From CAIMDX01 sp041652155 (GTDB lineage Bacteria > Patescibacteriota > Minisyncoccia > Minisyncoccales > JAQTVQ01), in the NCBI GenBank assembly GCA_041652155.1, contig JBAZHV010000023.1, forward strand, positions 1 to 13,365: DNA of 13,365 nt. Direction: 5' to 3'. The notes below the pieces were generated by a model that ran no database searches, was not told the DNA's origin, and saw only the letters and a list, made by a program, of their open reading frames with translations. The stretch's first letter is position 1; each line of letters opens with the position of its first letter. Shown piece after piece: positions 1 through 7,484 of the stretch. The position numbers and the translations under genes were made by a program.

Positions 1-2627
1 GCCTCAAAAGCAAAAAAGATATAGAAGAATACGGAATAGCCGCTTTTAACCAAAAGTGCAAAGAGTCGGTTTGGGAATACAAAAAAGAATGGGAGCTGAT
101 GACCGAAAGAATGGGTTATTGGGTGGACATGAAAGACCCTTACGTCACCTACACCAACGAATATATCGAATCGGTCTGGAACATCTTGAAAAGAATTTGG
201 GATAAAGGATTGCTGTATCAAGGCTATCGCGTGACCCCTTATTGCCCCCGCTGCGGCACTTCTCTTTCCAGCCATGAGCTGGCGCAGGGCTATAAAAAAG
301 TTAAAGAAAATTCGGTCTATCTGAAATTTCCGATCAAGGGGCAGGAGAATGCTTTCTTTTTGGTCTGGACGACGACTCCCTGGACCTTGCCGGCCAACAC
401 CGCTCTGGCCGTAGGGGAAAAGATCCAATATGCTAAAGTTGAGTTCGAAGGGCAAATATTGATCTTGGCGCAAGAGAGATTAAGCGTGCTTGGAGAGCAT
501 TACCAAGTCCTTGAAACATTCACAGGAAAGGAATTGATCGGGAAATATTCCGAGGGTTATATCCCTCCTTTTTCCGAACTGTACTATAACGATCAGAACT
601 TGCGGGATAAAGGCGCGTGGAAAATTTACGCCGCCGATTTTGTCACGACCCAGGACGGTTCCGGCATTGTCCACATCGCACCCAGTTTCGGTACCGACGA
701 TTATCAGCTGTCGCAAAAATACGGATTTCCCGGAATATTCACGACCGTTGACGAGCAGGGAAAGATGACTGCCGACCTGTCCAAGAGCAAGGACACGGAA
801 AATATAGTGGGGAAATTTGCCAAATCGGCCGATCCTCTTATCGTAGAAAATTTAAAAGAGAGGAACATTCTTTTTAAAGAAGAACCGTACGAACACGACT
901 ATCCTTTTTGCTGGCGCTGCGGCACTCCTTTGCTGTATTACTCCAAGGAAAGCTGGTTCATCAAGATGACATCGTTGAAAGACAAGCTGATCGAAAATAA
1001 CGAGAAGGTGAATTGGATACCGGAAACTTTCAAAGAAGGAAGGTTCGGAGAATGGATAAAAGACGTTAAAGATTGGAATTTATCGAGAGAAAGATACTGG
1101 GGAACGCCTCTGCCTGTTTGGGATTGCCCTAAATGCAAAAAACAGATCTGCATCGGAAGCATCAAGGAACTGAAAGAAAGATCCGGCAAAAAATTAAAAG
1201 ACCTTCATCGTCCCTTTATAGATGAAGTGGAAATAAATTGCGAATGCGGAGGAAAAATGAAGCGTGTCAAACCGGTGATAGACTGCTGGTTCGATTCGGG
1301 CAGCATGCCTTACGCCCAATGGCACTATCCTTTTGAAAATCAGGAGAAGATCGATAAAAAAGAATTTTTCCCCGCGGACTATATCGCCGAAGGCATCGAC
1401 CAGACCAGAGGCTGGTTTTATACCTTGTTGGCCATATCGACCGCTCTGGACCTTGGTCCGGCCTACAAGAATGTTGCCTGCACAGGGATATTGTTGGATG
1501 AAAAAGGACAAAAAATGTCCAAGTCCAAAGGTAACATCGTGCCTCCGATGGAAACGATGGAAAAGTACGGCGCCGATCTGGTCAGGCTTTATCTTTATAC
1601 CGTCAGCCAAATAGCCGAGGCCAAGATATTCGATTTCAAGAGTTTGGAAGATCTTTACAGGCGTTTCTTTATGACCCTATGGAATTCGGTGGTGTTTTTT
1701 GAAACCTATACCAAAGGAATGAAGTTTACCGATAAAGTTGTTGCAGGGAAAAATCCGCTGGACAAGTGGATCATTTCCAGACTTAACAATTTGACCAAAG
1801 AGGTCACCGAAAAATTGGAACAATACGATGCCGTTTCAGCAGCCAGATCCCTTGAAGGATTCTTGGCGGAAGACCTGTCCAATTGGTATATCCGCCGTTC
1901 GCGCAAGCGTTTCCAAAAGCCGGCCAGCAAGACCGAGCTGAAAGAGGCGGGCCAAACCCTTTATTACGTTTTGATCAATTTTTGCAAGATCGCCGCCCCG
2001 TTCACGCCGTTCATCAGCGAAGCTGTCTACCAAAGAATGAGATCCAAAAAAGATCCGGAGAGCGTGCATTTGTCTTTCTATCCTCAATTTGAAAAGAAGC
2101 TGGATAAAAAAGAATTGGAAGAGCAGATGGCCAAAGTTAAAGATGTCGCAACTCTGGTTTTGGCCGAACGCGCCAAAGCTAAGATCAAGGTCAGGCAGCC
2201 GTTGAGCTTGCTTAAAATAAAAGGAGAAAAAGGCAGCATCGCCAAAGGCTTGCTCGATATAGTCAAGGAAGAAGTGAACGTTAAGCAGATCGTTCTGGCG
2301 CCCGATCTGGTTTCGGCTTTTGAACTGGATACCAATATCACTCCGGAGCTTAAAGAAGAGGGAACCATCAGGGAAGTTCTAAGGCAGATACAGCAGATGA
2401 GAAAAGAAGCGGGATTGAAGCCGGAAGATATAATTTCCATCAAATTTAAAGGCGGCGATATTTTGAACTCCGTTCTCTCTAAAAATGCCAAGAACGCGGC
2501 CAAAGAAGTTGTTGCCAAGTCTTTTGATCTTAAAGGGGAGAAGCCGGAAAAATTCAAACTGGAAAAGACCGTCAAAGTTGACGGGGAAGAATTATGGCTG
2601 GGCATTAAAAAATTGAATAATAAATAG
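1..2627 (+). CDS. ileS: Isoleucyl-tRNA synthetase, 5'-partial
   Basis: Class I aminoacyl-tRNA synthetase that charges tRNA-Ile with isoleucine in the cytoplasm. The frame is open from position 3, so the gene enters from the left; 874 residues are visible. The N-terminus and HIGH motif, roughly the first hundred residues, lie outside. The ATG at 99 is internal, because family-like sequence (GIAAFNQKCKESVWEY) precedes it. Visible are the editing-domain motif WTTTPWTLPANTAL (about nt 366-407), GSGIVHIAP (about nt 660-686), the Cys-pair motifs CPRCGT and CWRCGT, the catalytic segment GWFYTLLAIS, and KMSKS at nt 1512-1526. An anticodon-binding helical domain follows, with the late motif ELKEEGTIRE. 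The last ~200 residues contain no Cys-rich zinc finger, unlike E. coli IleRS. This fits the eukaryote/archaeal-like IleRS2 type, known in some bacteria and often linked to mupirocin tolerance; the tolerance is inference here. It stops with TAG, 169 nt before the next gene. Confidence 0.97.
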   Translation, partial: LKSKKDIEEYGIAAFNQKCKESVWEYKKEWELMTERMGYWVDMKDPYVTYTNEYIESVWNILKRIWDKGLLYQGYRVTPYCPRCGTSLSSHELAQGYKKVKENSVYLKFPIKGQENAFFLVWTTTPWTLPANTALAVGEKIQYAKVEFEGQILILAQERLSVLGEHYQVLETFTGKELIGKYSEGYIPPFSELYYNDQNLRDKGAWKIYAADFVTTQDGSGIVHIAPSFGTDDYQLSQKYGFPGIFTTVDEQGKMTADLSKSKDTENIVGKFAKSADPLIVENLKERNILFKEEPYEHDYPFCWRCGTPLLYYSKESWFIKMTSLKDKLIENNEKVNWIPETFKEGRFGEWIKDVKDWNLSRERYWGTPLPVWDCPKCKKQICIGSIKELKERSGKKLKDLHRPFIDEVEINCECGGKMKRVKPVIDCWFDSGSMPYAQWHYPFENQEKIDKKEFFPADYIAEGIDQTRGWFYTLLAISTALDLGPAYKNVACTGILLDEKGQKMSKSKGNIVPPMETMEKYGADLVRLYLYTVSQIAEAKIFDFKSLEDLYRRFFMTLWNSVVFFETYTKGMKFTDKVVAGKNPLDKWIISRLNNLTKEVTEKLEQYDAVSAARSLEGFLAEDLSNWYIRRSRKRFQKPASKTELKEAGQTLYYVLINFCKIAAPFTPFISEAVYQRMRSKKDPESVHLSFYPQFEKKLDKKELEEQMAKVKDVATLVLAERAKAKIKVRQPLSLLKIKGEKGSIAKGLLDIVKEEVNVKQIVLAPDLVSAFELDTNITPELKEEGTIREVLRQIQQMRKEAGLKPEDIISIKFKGGDILNSVLSKNAKNAAKEVVAKSFDLKGEKPEKFKLEKTVKVDGEELWLGIKKLNNK

Positions 2628-2650
2628 ACCCTGCGTTCTGCCGGGTAAAG

Positions 2651-2716
2651 GCGGATCGCAGAAATTCCCGGTTTTCGCGCCCGGGTTATCCGCAGAGATC
2701 TTTTGAAAATATCTCT
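2651..2716. other. Two adjacent imperfect hairpins downstream of ileS
   Basis: The 169-nt gap after ileS holds no recognisable gene. It contains a nested inverted repeat: GCGGAT (2651-2656) pairs with ATCCGC (2688-2693) and encloses CCCGG (2667-2671) paired with CCGGG (2681-2685). Immediately after comes a second hairpin at 2694-2716, AGAGAT-c-TTTT / AAAA-t-ATCTCT, 10 of 11 pairs with one C/T mismatch around a tiny centre. Neither is followed by a T-run, so they are not classical intrinsic terminators. They could mark the 3' end of the ileS mRNA or be chance structure. The rest of the gap (2717-2796) shows nothing I can name. Confidence 0.4.
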
Positions 2717-2796
2717 GGGAATATGTTCTTTTCCTTTCCGCTTTGAGGCTGGCATCCCATCCTCTCCGTGGCGGAAGAACAGAGCACCAAAAGAAA

Positions 2797-4443
2797 ATGA
2801 GCAAAAAAATTATTTTGATCATTATAGCCATTGCCGCGGTCCTGGCCGGCGGTTTTCTGCTATGGAAGCAAAGCTCTTATTCCAAAGAGATCATAAAGCT
2901 GGAGATATTGGGTCCGCAAAATACCGGGTTGGGGGATGAGGTCCAATACGTGGTCAAGTTCAAGAACAACGGCAATGTGAGAGCCGAAAGTCCGGAGCTG
3001 TCTTTTGAATTCCCGAAAAATTCGATGCTGGAAGAGGGCAAGGACAGGATACAGAGAATGTCCTCCGACCAACTAGGCGGAGATCTTTATCCCGGCCAAG
3101 AACGCAGTTATACTTTTACCGGCAGGCTTTTGGGGAAAGAAGGGGATGCCGAAACCGCCAAAGCGACTTTGAATTTCCAGCCTAAAGGATTGAGCTCCCG
3201 CAATGAAGTTTCAACAACGTTCACGACCGTGATCAACAAAGTTTCCATTAACTTCACTCTTGATTTTCCTTCTTCCGAGGTGTCTTCCGGAAAGAATTTT
3301 ACGTTTAAAATAAATTATTGGTCCAATGTTTCTTATCCGCTGAACGATCTGACCTGCAAGGTGCAATATCCGCCCAGCGGTTTCCAGTTCGCTTCGGCCA
3401 AGCCGCAGGCCCTGGACCAGGATCAGGGGAATGTATGGAATATAGCCAATCTCAACGAAGGCGAAGGAGGCAGAGTGGAAGTGACCGGGTCTGTAAGCGG
3501 GGAGGCTAAAGAACAAAAAGTTTTCAAGGCGCAGATCGGTATTTGGCGGGAGGGAGAATTCATTGTTTTGAAGGAGGTCTATAAAGGAGTCGAGATCGCC
3601 GCTCCGGACCTGTATATTTCTCAAAAGGTAAACGGCAGCCCTCAATACGTCGCCGTTCCGGGAGATTTGTTGCACTACGAAGTGTCTTTCCGCAATATGG
3701 GCGAATATCCTTTGACCGATCTGGTTTTGATCTCGAGGCTTGATGGCAGCGGGTTGGATCTGCAATCGATCAGGGCGCCGGAAGGAGATTTCCATTCCGG
3801 AGACAATTCCATAATTTGGGACGGCAAGAAAATTTCCCAGCTTCAATATTTGGACAAAGGAGAAGAGGGAAAGATCGAATTTTGGGTGAAGCTTAAAAGC
3901 AGCTGGCCTATGCAGACGCTGGCCGATAAAAATCCGCAAGTGCTGAACAAGATCACCATCAACCAGGCCGGCGAGAGTTTTGCCAACAAGATAACCTCAT
4001 CGCTGATCGGCCAAGGAGAGATATCTCTGGATAAATATTTCACCAGCTCAGGATCTTTGCCGCTGGAACCGGACAAGAGCAACACGTTCGCAGTGGTTTG
4101 GAAGATAACCAATTCTTACAATAAAGTCGGCAACGTAAAGATCAGGGCCACATTGCCCGAAGGAGTTAATTTCACAGGAGAAGTTTGGCCGCCGGAAAAT
4201 TCAGGGATCACTTTCGATTCGGTTTCGCGCGAGATATTGTGGCAGGTTGGCGATCTGGAAGCGGGATCGGGAGTACTGACAGACCCTAAAGTTTGCGCCT
4301 TCCAGCTGGCGGTCTCTCCCGCAAGCCAAGATTCGGGCAGAGAGCTTTTATTGCTGGACACCGCCCAGATATCGGGCGAAGACCAGTGGACCAGAACTAC
4401 TTTGAGCTCGGAAATAGGCCAATTAAAAGCAAGGGTCAAATAA
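2797..4443 (+). CDS. Membrane-anchored surface protein with DUF11/Ig-like repeats
   Basis: Predicted 548-residue protein of unknown exact function. A short basic start (MSKK) is followed by a hydrophobic segment at residues ~5-23, read as an uncleaved signal-anchor with the bulk outside the cell. The rest divides by eye into about four beta-rich units of ~110-130 residues (about 31-145, 148-268, 270-400, 408-535). Each starts with a VSF/VKF-type strand and an N-rich turn (VVKFKNNGN, VSFRNMGE, VVWKITNS). Later ones share the landmark [N/I]-[V/I/L]-x-W followed by L-x-x-G-E-x-G, as in VWNIANLNEGEGG, IIWDGKKIS and ILWQVGDLEAGSG. This pattern fits the DUF11/CARDB-like Ig-fold repeats of bacterial surface proteins. 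No LPXTG signal, C-terminal TM segment or catalytic motif is seen. ATG 2797 was chosen over a TTG at 2743 because the anchor begins there; the nearest ribosome signal is only AAAAGAAA. Adhesion or envelope scaffolding is a guess. Confidence 0.8.
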   Translation: MSKKIILIIIAIAAVLAGGFLLWKQSSYSKEIIKLEILGPQNTGLGDEVQYVVKFKNNGNVRAESPELSFEFPKNSMLEEGKDRIQRMSSDQLGGDLYPGQERSYTFTGRLLGKEGDAETAKATLNFQPKGLSSRNEVSTTFTTVINKVSINFTLDFPSSEVSSGKNFTFKINYWSNVSYPLNDLTCKVQYPPSGFQFASAKPQALDQDQGNVWNIANLNEGEGGRVEVTGSVSGEAKEQKVFKAQIGIWREGEFIVLKEVYKGVEIAAPDLYISQKVNGSPQYVAVPGDLLHYEVSFRNMGEYPLTDLVLISRLDGSGLDLQSIRAPEGDFHSGDNSIIWDGKKISQLQYLDKGEEGKIEFWVKLKSSWPMQTLADKNPQVLNKITINQAGESFANKITSSLIGQGEISLDKYFTSSGSLPLEPDKSNTFAVVWKITNSYNKVGNVKIRATLPEGVNFTGEVWPPENSGITFDSVSREILWQVGDLEAGSGVLTDPKVCAFQLAVSPASQDSGRELLLLDTAQISGEDQWTRTTLSSEIGQLKARVK

Positions 4444-4527
4444 CATCAATACAGGATCAATAAGCAAAAAATAATATAAACCCCCTTGAACCTCTGATGT
4501 TTGCAAGACGATCTTGAGAACAAGAGG

Positions 4528-4534
4528 AAAAGGA
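4528..4534 (+). promoter_or_regulatory. Ribosome binding site of glyQS
   Basis: AAAAGGA lies 10 nt upstream of ATG 4545, with further purine stretches AAGAGG (4522-4527) and AAAGG (4538-4542) flanking it. This is the only start in the window with a Shine-Dalgarno-like stretch at normal spacing, and it supports the chosen start of the glycyl-tRNA synthetase. The remaining 101-nt gap (4444-4544) holds no convincing promoter. Confidence 0.5.
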
Positions 4535-4544
4535 TACAAAGGCT

Positions 4545-5972
4545 ATGGAAGATACAACAGCAAAAATTCTTTCGTTGATCAAAAGGCGGGGATTTGTTTT
4601 CCCGAGTTCAGAGATATATGGAGGTTTCGGCGGTTTTTTTGACTTTGGTCCTTTAGGCGTGGAGTTGAAAAATAACATAAAAAAAACCTGGTGGAGAGCC
4701 ATGGTGCAAAAGAGGACGGATATGGTCGGGCTGGACAGTTCCATCATTATGAGCCCGAGGATATGGGAGGCTTCCGGGCATACTACCGAATTTTCCGATC
4801 CTTTGTCCGAATGCAAAGCTTGCCATAAAAGGTTCAGAGCCGATCATTTGATGGAAAAATTAAGAGACGCCGGAGAGCTTAAAAAACTCGGGTTTACGGA
4901 CGAAGAAGTTAAGGACACAGCCGATATCGATCAGATGGCCAAAGTTTTGGCCAGCGCCAAATGTCCCGATTGCCAAGGAGAGCTGGCCGCTCCGCGCAAA
5001 TTCAATTTAATGTTCCGCACTTTTGTCGGTCCCGTGGAAGACAATGCTTCTCTGGCTTATTTGAGGCCGGAAACCGCCCAAGGAATTTTTGCCAGTTATA
5101 AGAATATTCTTGATACGCAGAGAGTGAAATTGCCTTTCGGCATCGCCCAGATCGGCAAAGCCTTCCGCAACGAGATCACTCCCGGCAATTTTATTTTCCG
5201 CAGCAGGGAGTTCGAACAGATGGAAATGGAGTATTTCGTAAAGCCTGGGGAAGATGAAAAAGCTTTTGAATATTGGACCAAGGAGAGAATGCGCTGGTAT
5301 GTTGAAGATCTCGGTTTGAAAGAGGAAAATTTAAGATTCAGGCCTCATCGTCCCGATGAATTGGCCCATTATGCCAAAGCTTGCGTTGACGTCGAATACA
5401 AATTCCCTTGGGGATGGTCCGAGATAGAAGGCATCGCCAACCGTCGGGATTTTGATCTTGGCAGGCACCAGCAGCATTCGGGAACCGATCTGAAATATTT
5501 TGACGATTCGGATAAAAGTTCTTATGTGCCGTTCGTGATCGAACCTTCCTGCGGAGTGGAAAGATTATTCTTCGCCGTGCTCTGCGACTCTTTTGAAGAG
5601 ATCCAAGGCGGCCGCACCCAGACCACCGAATCCGTTAAAGAAGCGGAGACGGTTTTAAGATTCAAAAACAGACTGGCTCCGGTCAAAGTAGGAGTACTTC
5701 CTTTGTTGAAGAACAAACCTGATTTGGTCGCCAAGGCCAAAGAGGTTTTCGATGCCCTCAAAGAATATTTTGTATGCAAGTACGACGAGGCCGGCACTGT
5801 CGGACGCCGCTATCGCAGGCTTGATGAAGTCGGCGTTCCGTACGCCGTCACCATCGATTTCGACACATTGCAGAACGGCGACGCGACCGTTCGCGATTGC
5901 GACACAATGACCCAAGAAAGAATAAAGATCAGCGAGCTCGTGAACTATCTTAGAGAAAAAATAGGGCAATAG
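4545..5972 (+). CDS. glyQS: Glycyl-tRNA synthetase, single-chain dimeric type
   Basis: Class II synthetase that attaches glycine to tRNA-Gly in the cytoplasm. At 475 residues it is the alpha2 type of archaea, eukaryotes and many bacteria, not the split glyQ/glyS alpha2beta2 form. Visible features: the family N-terminus with YGGFGGFFDFGPLG (residues 25-38); a zinc-binding insertion with CxxC at 90-93 and CxxC at 140-143; LRPETAQG (173-180); motif 2 with FRNE at 207-210 followed by the FRSREFEQMEMEYF segment; the glycine-site segment ANRRDFDLGRHQQHSG (298-313); and motif 3 EPSCGVERL (333-341). The C-terminal anticodon-binding domain (about 377-475) carries GRRYRRLDEVGVPY and ATVRDCDT. All expected motifs are intact. 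It starts at ATG 4545 with a plausible ribosome site, follows the surface-protein gene after 101 nt and stops with TAG. The next gene is 243 nt away, so it may be the last cistron of its transcript. Confidence 0.97.
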   Translation: MEDTTAKILSLIKRRGFVFPSSEIYGGFGGFFDFGPLGVELKNNIKKTWWRAMVQKRTDMVGLDSSIIMSPRIWEASGHTTEFSDPLSECKACHKRFRADHLMEKLRDAGELKKLGFTDEEVKDTADIDQMAKVLASAKCPDCQGELAAPRKFNLMFRTFVGPVEDNASLAYLRPETAQGIFASYKNILDTQRVKLPFGIAQIGKAFRNEITPGNFIFRSREFEQMEMEYFVKPGEDEKAFEYWTKERMRWYVEDLGLKEENLRFRPHRPDELAHYAKACVDVEYKFPWGWSEIEGIANRRDFDLGRHQQHSGTDLKYFDDSDKSSYVPFVIEPSCGVERLFFAVLCDSFEEIQGGRTQTTESVKEAETVLRFKNRLAPVKVGVLPLLKNKPDLVAKAKEVFDALKEYFVCKYDEAGTVGRRYRRLDEVGVPYAVTIDFDTLQNGDATVRDCDTMTQERIKISELVNYLREKIGQ

Positions 5973-6026
5973 CCCAGCCGGTACGGAGCGATGGAAATGA
6001 AGCGAAAAATTTTTAATTTACAATTT

Positions 6027-6050
6027 TTCCTGCCTGCCGTCAGGCAGGAA
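6027..6050. repeat. Perfect GC-rich intergenic palindrome, possible glyQS terminator
   Basis: TTCCTGCCTG (6027-6036), a CCGT loop, and CAGGCAGGAA (6041-6050) form a perfect 10-bp stem with a 4-nt loop. It has T5 just before the GC core (6024-6028) and T4 just after (6051-6054), in an otherwise AT-rich gap 54 nt past the glyQS stop. It could act as a weak bidirectional intrinsic terminator. It also looks like the GC-rich palindromic intergenic repeats I associate with Patescibacteria genomes; that family link is recollection, and no second perfect copy occurs in this window. Confidence 0.6.
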
Positions 6051-6162
6051 TTTTCAATGAAATTCCAATATCCCGATGCTCCAACCGCGATATAAAATTT
6101 TTTGCAACATTGGAAAATTGAAACATTCATTGAAAATTGCTGTATCGGTTTCTGGCAGGCAG
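6030..6162. repeat. Nested inverted-repeat element between glyQS and the M16 peptidase gene
   Basis: Three inverted-repeat pairs nest in mirror order. CTGCCTGCC (6030-6038) matches GGCAGGCAG (6154-6162); AATTTTCAATGAA (6049-6061) matches TTCATTGAAAATT (6126-6138); TTCCAAT (6063-6069) matches ATTGGAA (6109-6115). Together they make 29 paired positions around a ~39-nt centre (6070-6108). The outer left arm also belongs to the smaller palindrome at 6027-6050, so two alternative folds compete. The 243-nt gap 5973-6215 has no other recognisable gene. A TTG-started extension of the peptidase frame runs back through the right arm (6102-6215) but reads as non-coding. Possible natures: a degenerate miniature element, a structured 5' leader, or a merged pair of dispersed intergenic repeats. 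Confidence 0.55.
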
Positions 6163-6215
6163 CGCCAGCAGGAGGTCATTCAAGTTTTATTTATTTGTCG
6201 GTAAAAAATTGGAAG

Positions 6216-7481
6216 ATGTTCAAAAAAACAACGCTTAGCAACGGGTTGAGGGTCATTACCGTGCCGCAAGAGAGCAGCAAGACTGTTACGGTTTTGATAT
6301 TGGTCGGAACCGGTTCCAAATACGAGAGAAAAGAGATCAGCGGAGTCTCTCATTTTTTGGAGCATATGCTTGCCAAGGGCACGGTTAACCGCCCGACAGA
6401 AATGGATGTCTTCGCCGCGATGGACGAAGCGGGAGGAGTGTTCAACGCTTTTACCGGACCGGACTATACGGGCTATTATGCCAAGGTGGAATCTTCAAAA
6501 TTTGATATAGCTTTGGATTGGACCTCGGACATTTTTTTGAACGCCACTTTGCCTCAAGAGGAGATAGCCAAAGAAAGGGGCACCATCATCGAAGAATTGA
6601 ATATGTTTTACGATAACCCGGCGCGCCATATTTCGACTGTCTGGACGCAGGCTTTGTATGGCGACCAGCCGGCAGGCTGGGACATCGGCGGTACGAAAGA
6701 AACGGTGTCCAACATTAAAAGGGAAGACCTTTTGAGCTATCGCCAGAGCCAGTATGTGGCGTCCAACACTATCGTTTGCGCCTCCGGAAATTTTAACGAA
6801 GCGCAGGCGCTGAAGAATATCGGTAATTATTTCGCCGGCATTTCGACCGCAAAGCCGTCAGCCAAAGCTCCGGTTATAGAATTCCAGCAAAAACCGCAGG
6901 TTCTTATATATCCCAAAGAGACCAATCAGACCCAGCTTGCTATGGGGGTGAGAGCTTACAAGTCTTCGAACGATAAAAGATACGCCGCGGAAGTGCTTGA
7001 TATAATTTTGGGAGGGATGATGACTTCTCGTTTAATGGAGGAGGTAAGGATAAAAAGAGGCCTGGCTTATTACGCCAATACCGAGATGCTTGCCGATCCT
7101 GATGCGGGGTATCTGATGGCAAACGCCAATCTTGATACGAGCAGGCTCAAAGAAGGGATCGGAGTTATCCTCGGAGAATTTAAAAAAATAGCGTCAGCTA
7201 AAGTTTCTCCCGAAGAACTCAAACGGGCCAAAGACAATTATATCGGCAAGGGATATATCGCCTTGGAATCTTCCCATGCTTTGGCGTCTTTTTACGCCGA
7301 GCAGGAGTTGTTGGAAGAAAGAGCCTTAACCCCCGGCGAGATATTTGCTAAAATAAAAGCAGTAACCGCTGATGACGTTTTAAACGTCGCCCGCGATATT
7401 TTTAAGCCCGAAAAATTGAACTTGGCTTTGATAGGACCGTTCGGCGACAAAGCAGAGTTTGAAGAAATATTAAAATTATAA
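6216..7481 (+). CDS. M16-family zinc metallopeptidase (pitrilysin/processing-peptidase-like)
   Basis: Predicted 421-residue peptidase of the M16 (inverzincin) family, related to mitochondrial processing peptidase beta and YmxG-type bacterial proteases. The inverted zinc motif HFLEH is at residues 46-50: H46 and H50 as ligands, E49 as catalytic base. The third ligand is most likely E127 in the IIEELNMFYDNPAR stretch, 77 residues after H50, the usual spacing. The C-terminal half carries the family segment SRLMEEVRIKRGLAYYA (271-287), which includes the Arg/Tyr pair of the second domain. So both half-domains of one M16 clam-shell unit are present and the active site looks intact. There is no signal peptide, so it is probably cytoplasmic, degrading or trimming peptides. 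ATG 6216 was chosen because FKKTTLSNGLRVI is the standard family N-terminus; the longer TTG 6102 start adds 38 unlikely residues. GGAAG abuts the start codon, too close for a good ribosome site. Only 3 nt separate it from the next gene, so co-transcription is likely. Confidence 0.93.
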   Translation: MFKKTTLSNGLRVITVPQESSKTVTVLILVGTGSKYERKEISGVSHFLEHMLAKGTVNRPTEMDVFAAMDEAGGVFNAFTGPDYTGYYAKVESSKFDIALDWTSDIFLNATLPQEEIAKERGTIIEELNMFYDNPARHISTVWTQALYGDQPAGWDIGGTKETVSNIKREDLLSYRQSQYVASNTIVCASGNFNEAQALKNIGNYFAGISTAKPSAKAPVIEFQQKPQVLIYPKETNQTQLAMGVRAYKSSNDKRYAAEVLDIILGGMMTSRLMEEVRIKRGLAYYANTEMLADPDAGYLMANANLDTSRLKEGIGVILGEFKKIASAKVSPEELKRAKDNYIGKGYIALESSHALASFYAEQELLEERALTPGEIFAKIKAVTADDVLNVARDIFKPEKLNLALIGPFGDKAEFEEILKL

Positions 7482-7484
7482 AAT

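Noticed and set aside
2743..2796. A TTG-started extension of the surface repeat protein
   Set aside because: It would place 18 polar, Arg-rich residues before the signal-anchor; ATG 2797 gives a normal short basic start.
4472..4491. TAATAT/TATAAA and TTGAAC boxes in the gap before glyQS as a promoter
   Set aside because: No matching partner box lies at 15-19 nt spacing on either side.
4512..4525. A small hairpin TCTTG-AGAA-CAAGA upstream of glyQS as a riboswitch or attenuator
   Set aside because: Five base pairs only, no larger structure, and no T-box-like elements; expected by chance in a 101-nt gap.
6102..6215. A TTG-started N-terminal extension of the M16 peptidase (38 extra residues)
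   Set aside because: The extension runs through the right half of the inverted-repeat element and has no family similarity; FKKTTLSNGLRVI after ATG 6216 is the usual M16 N-terminus.
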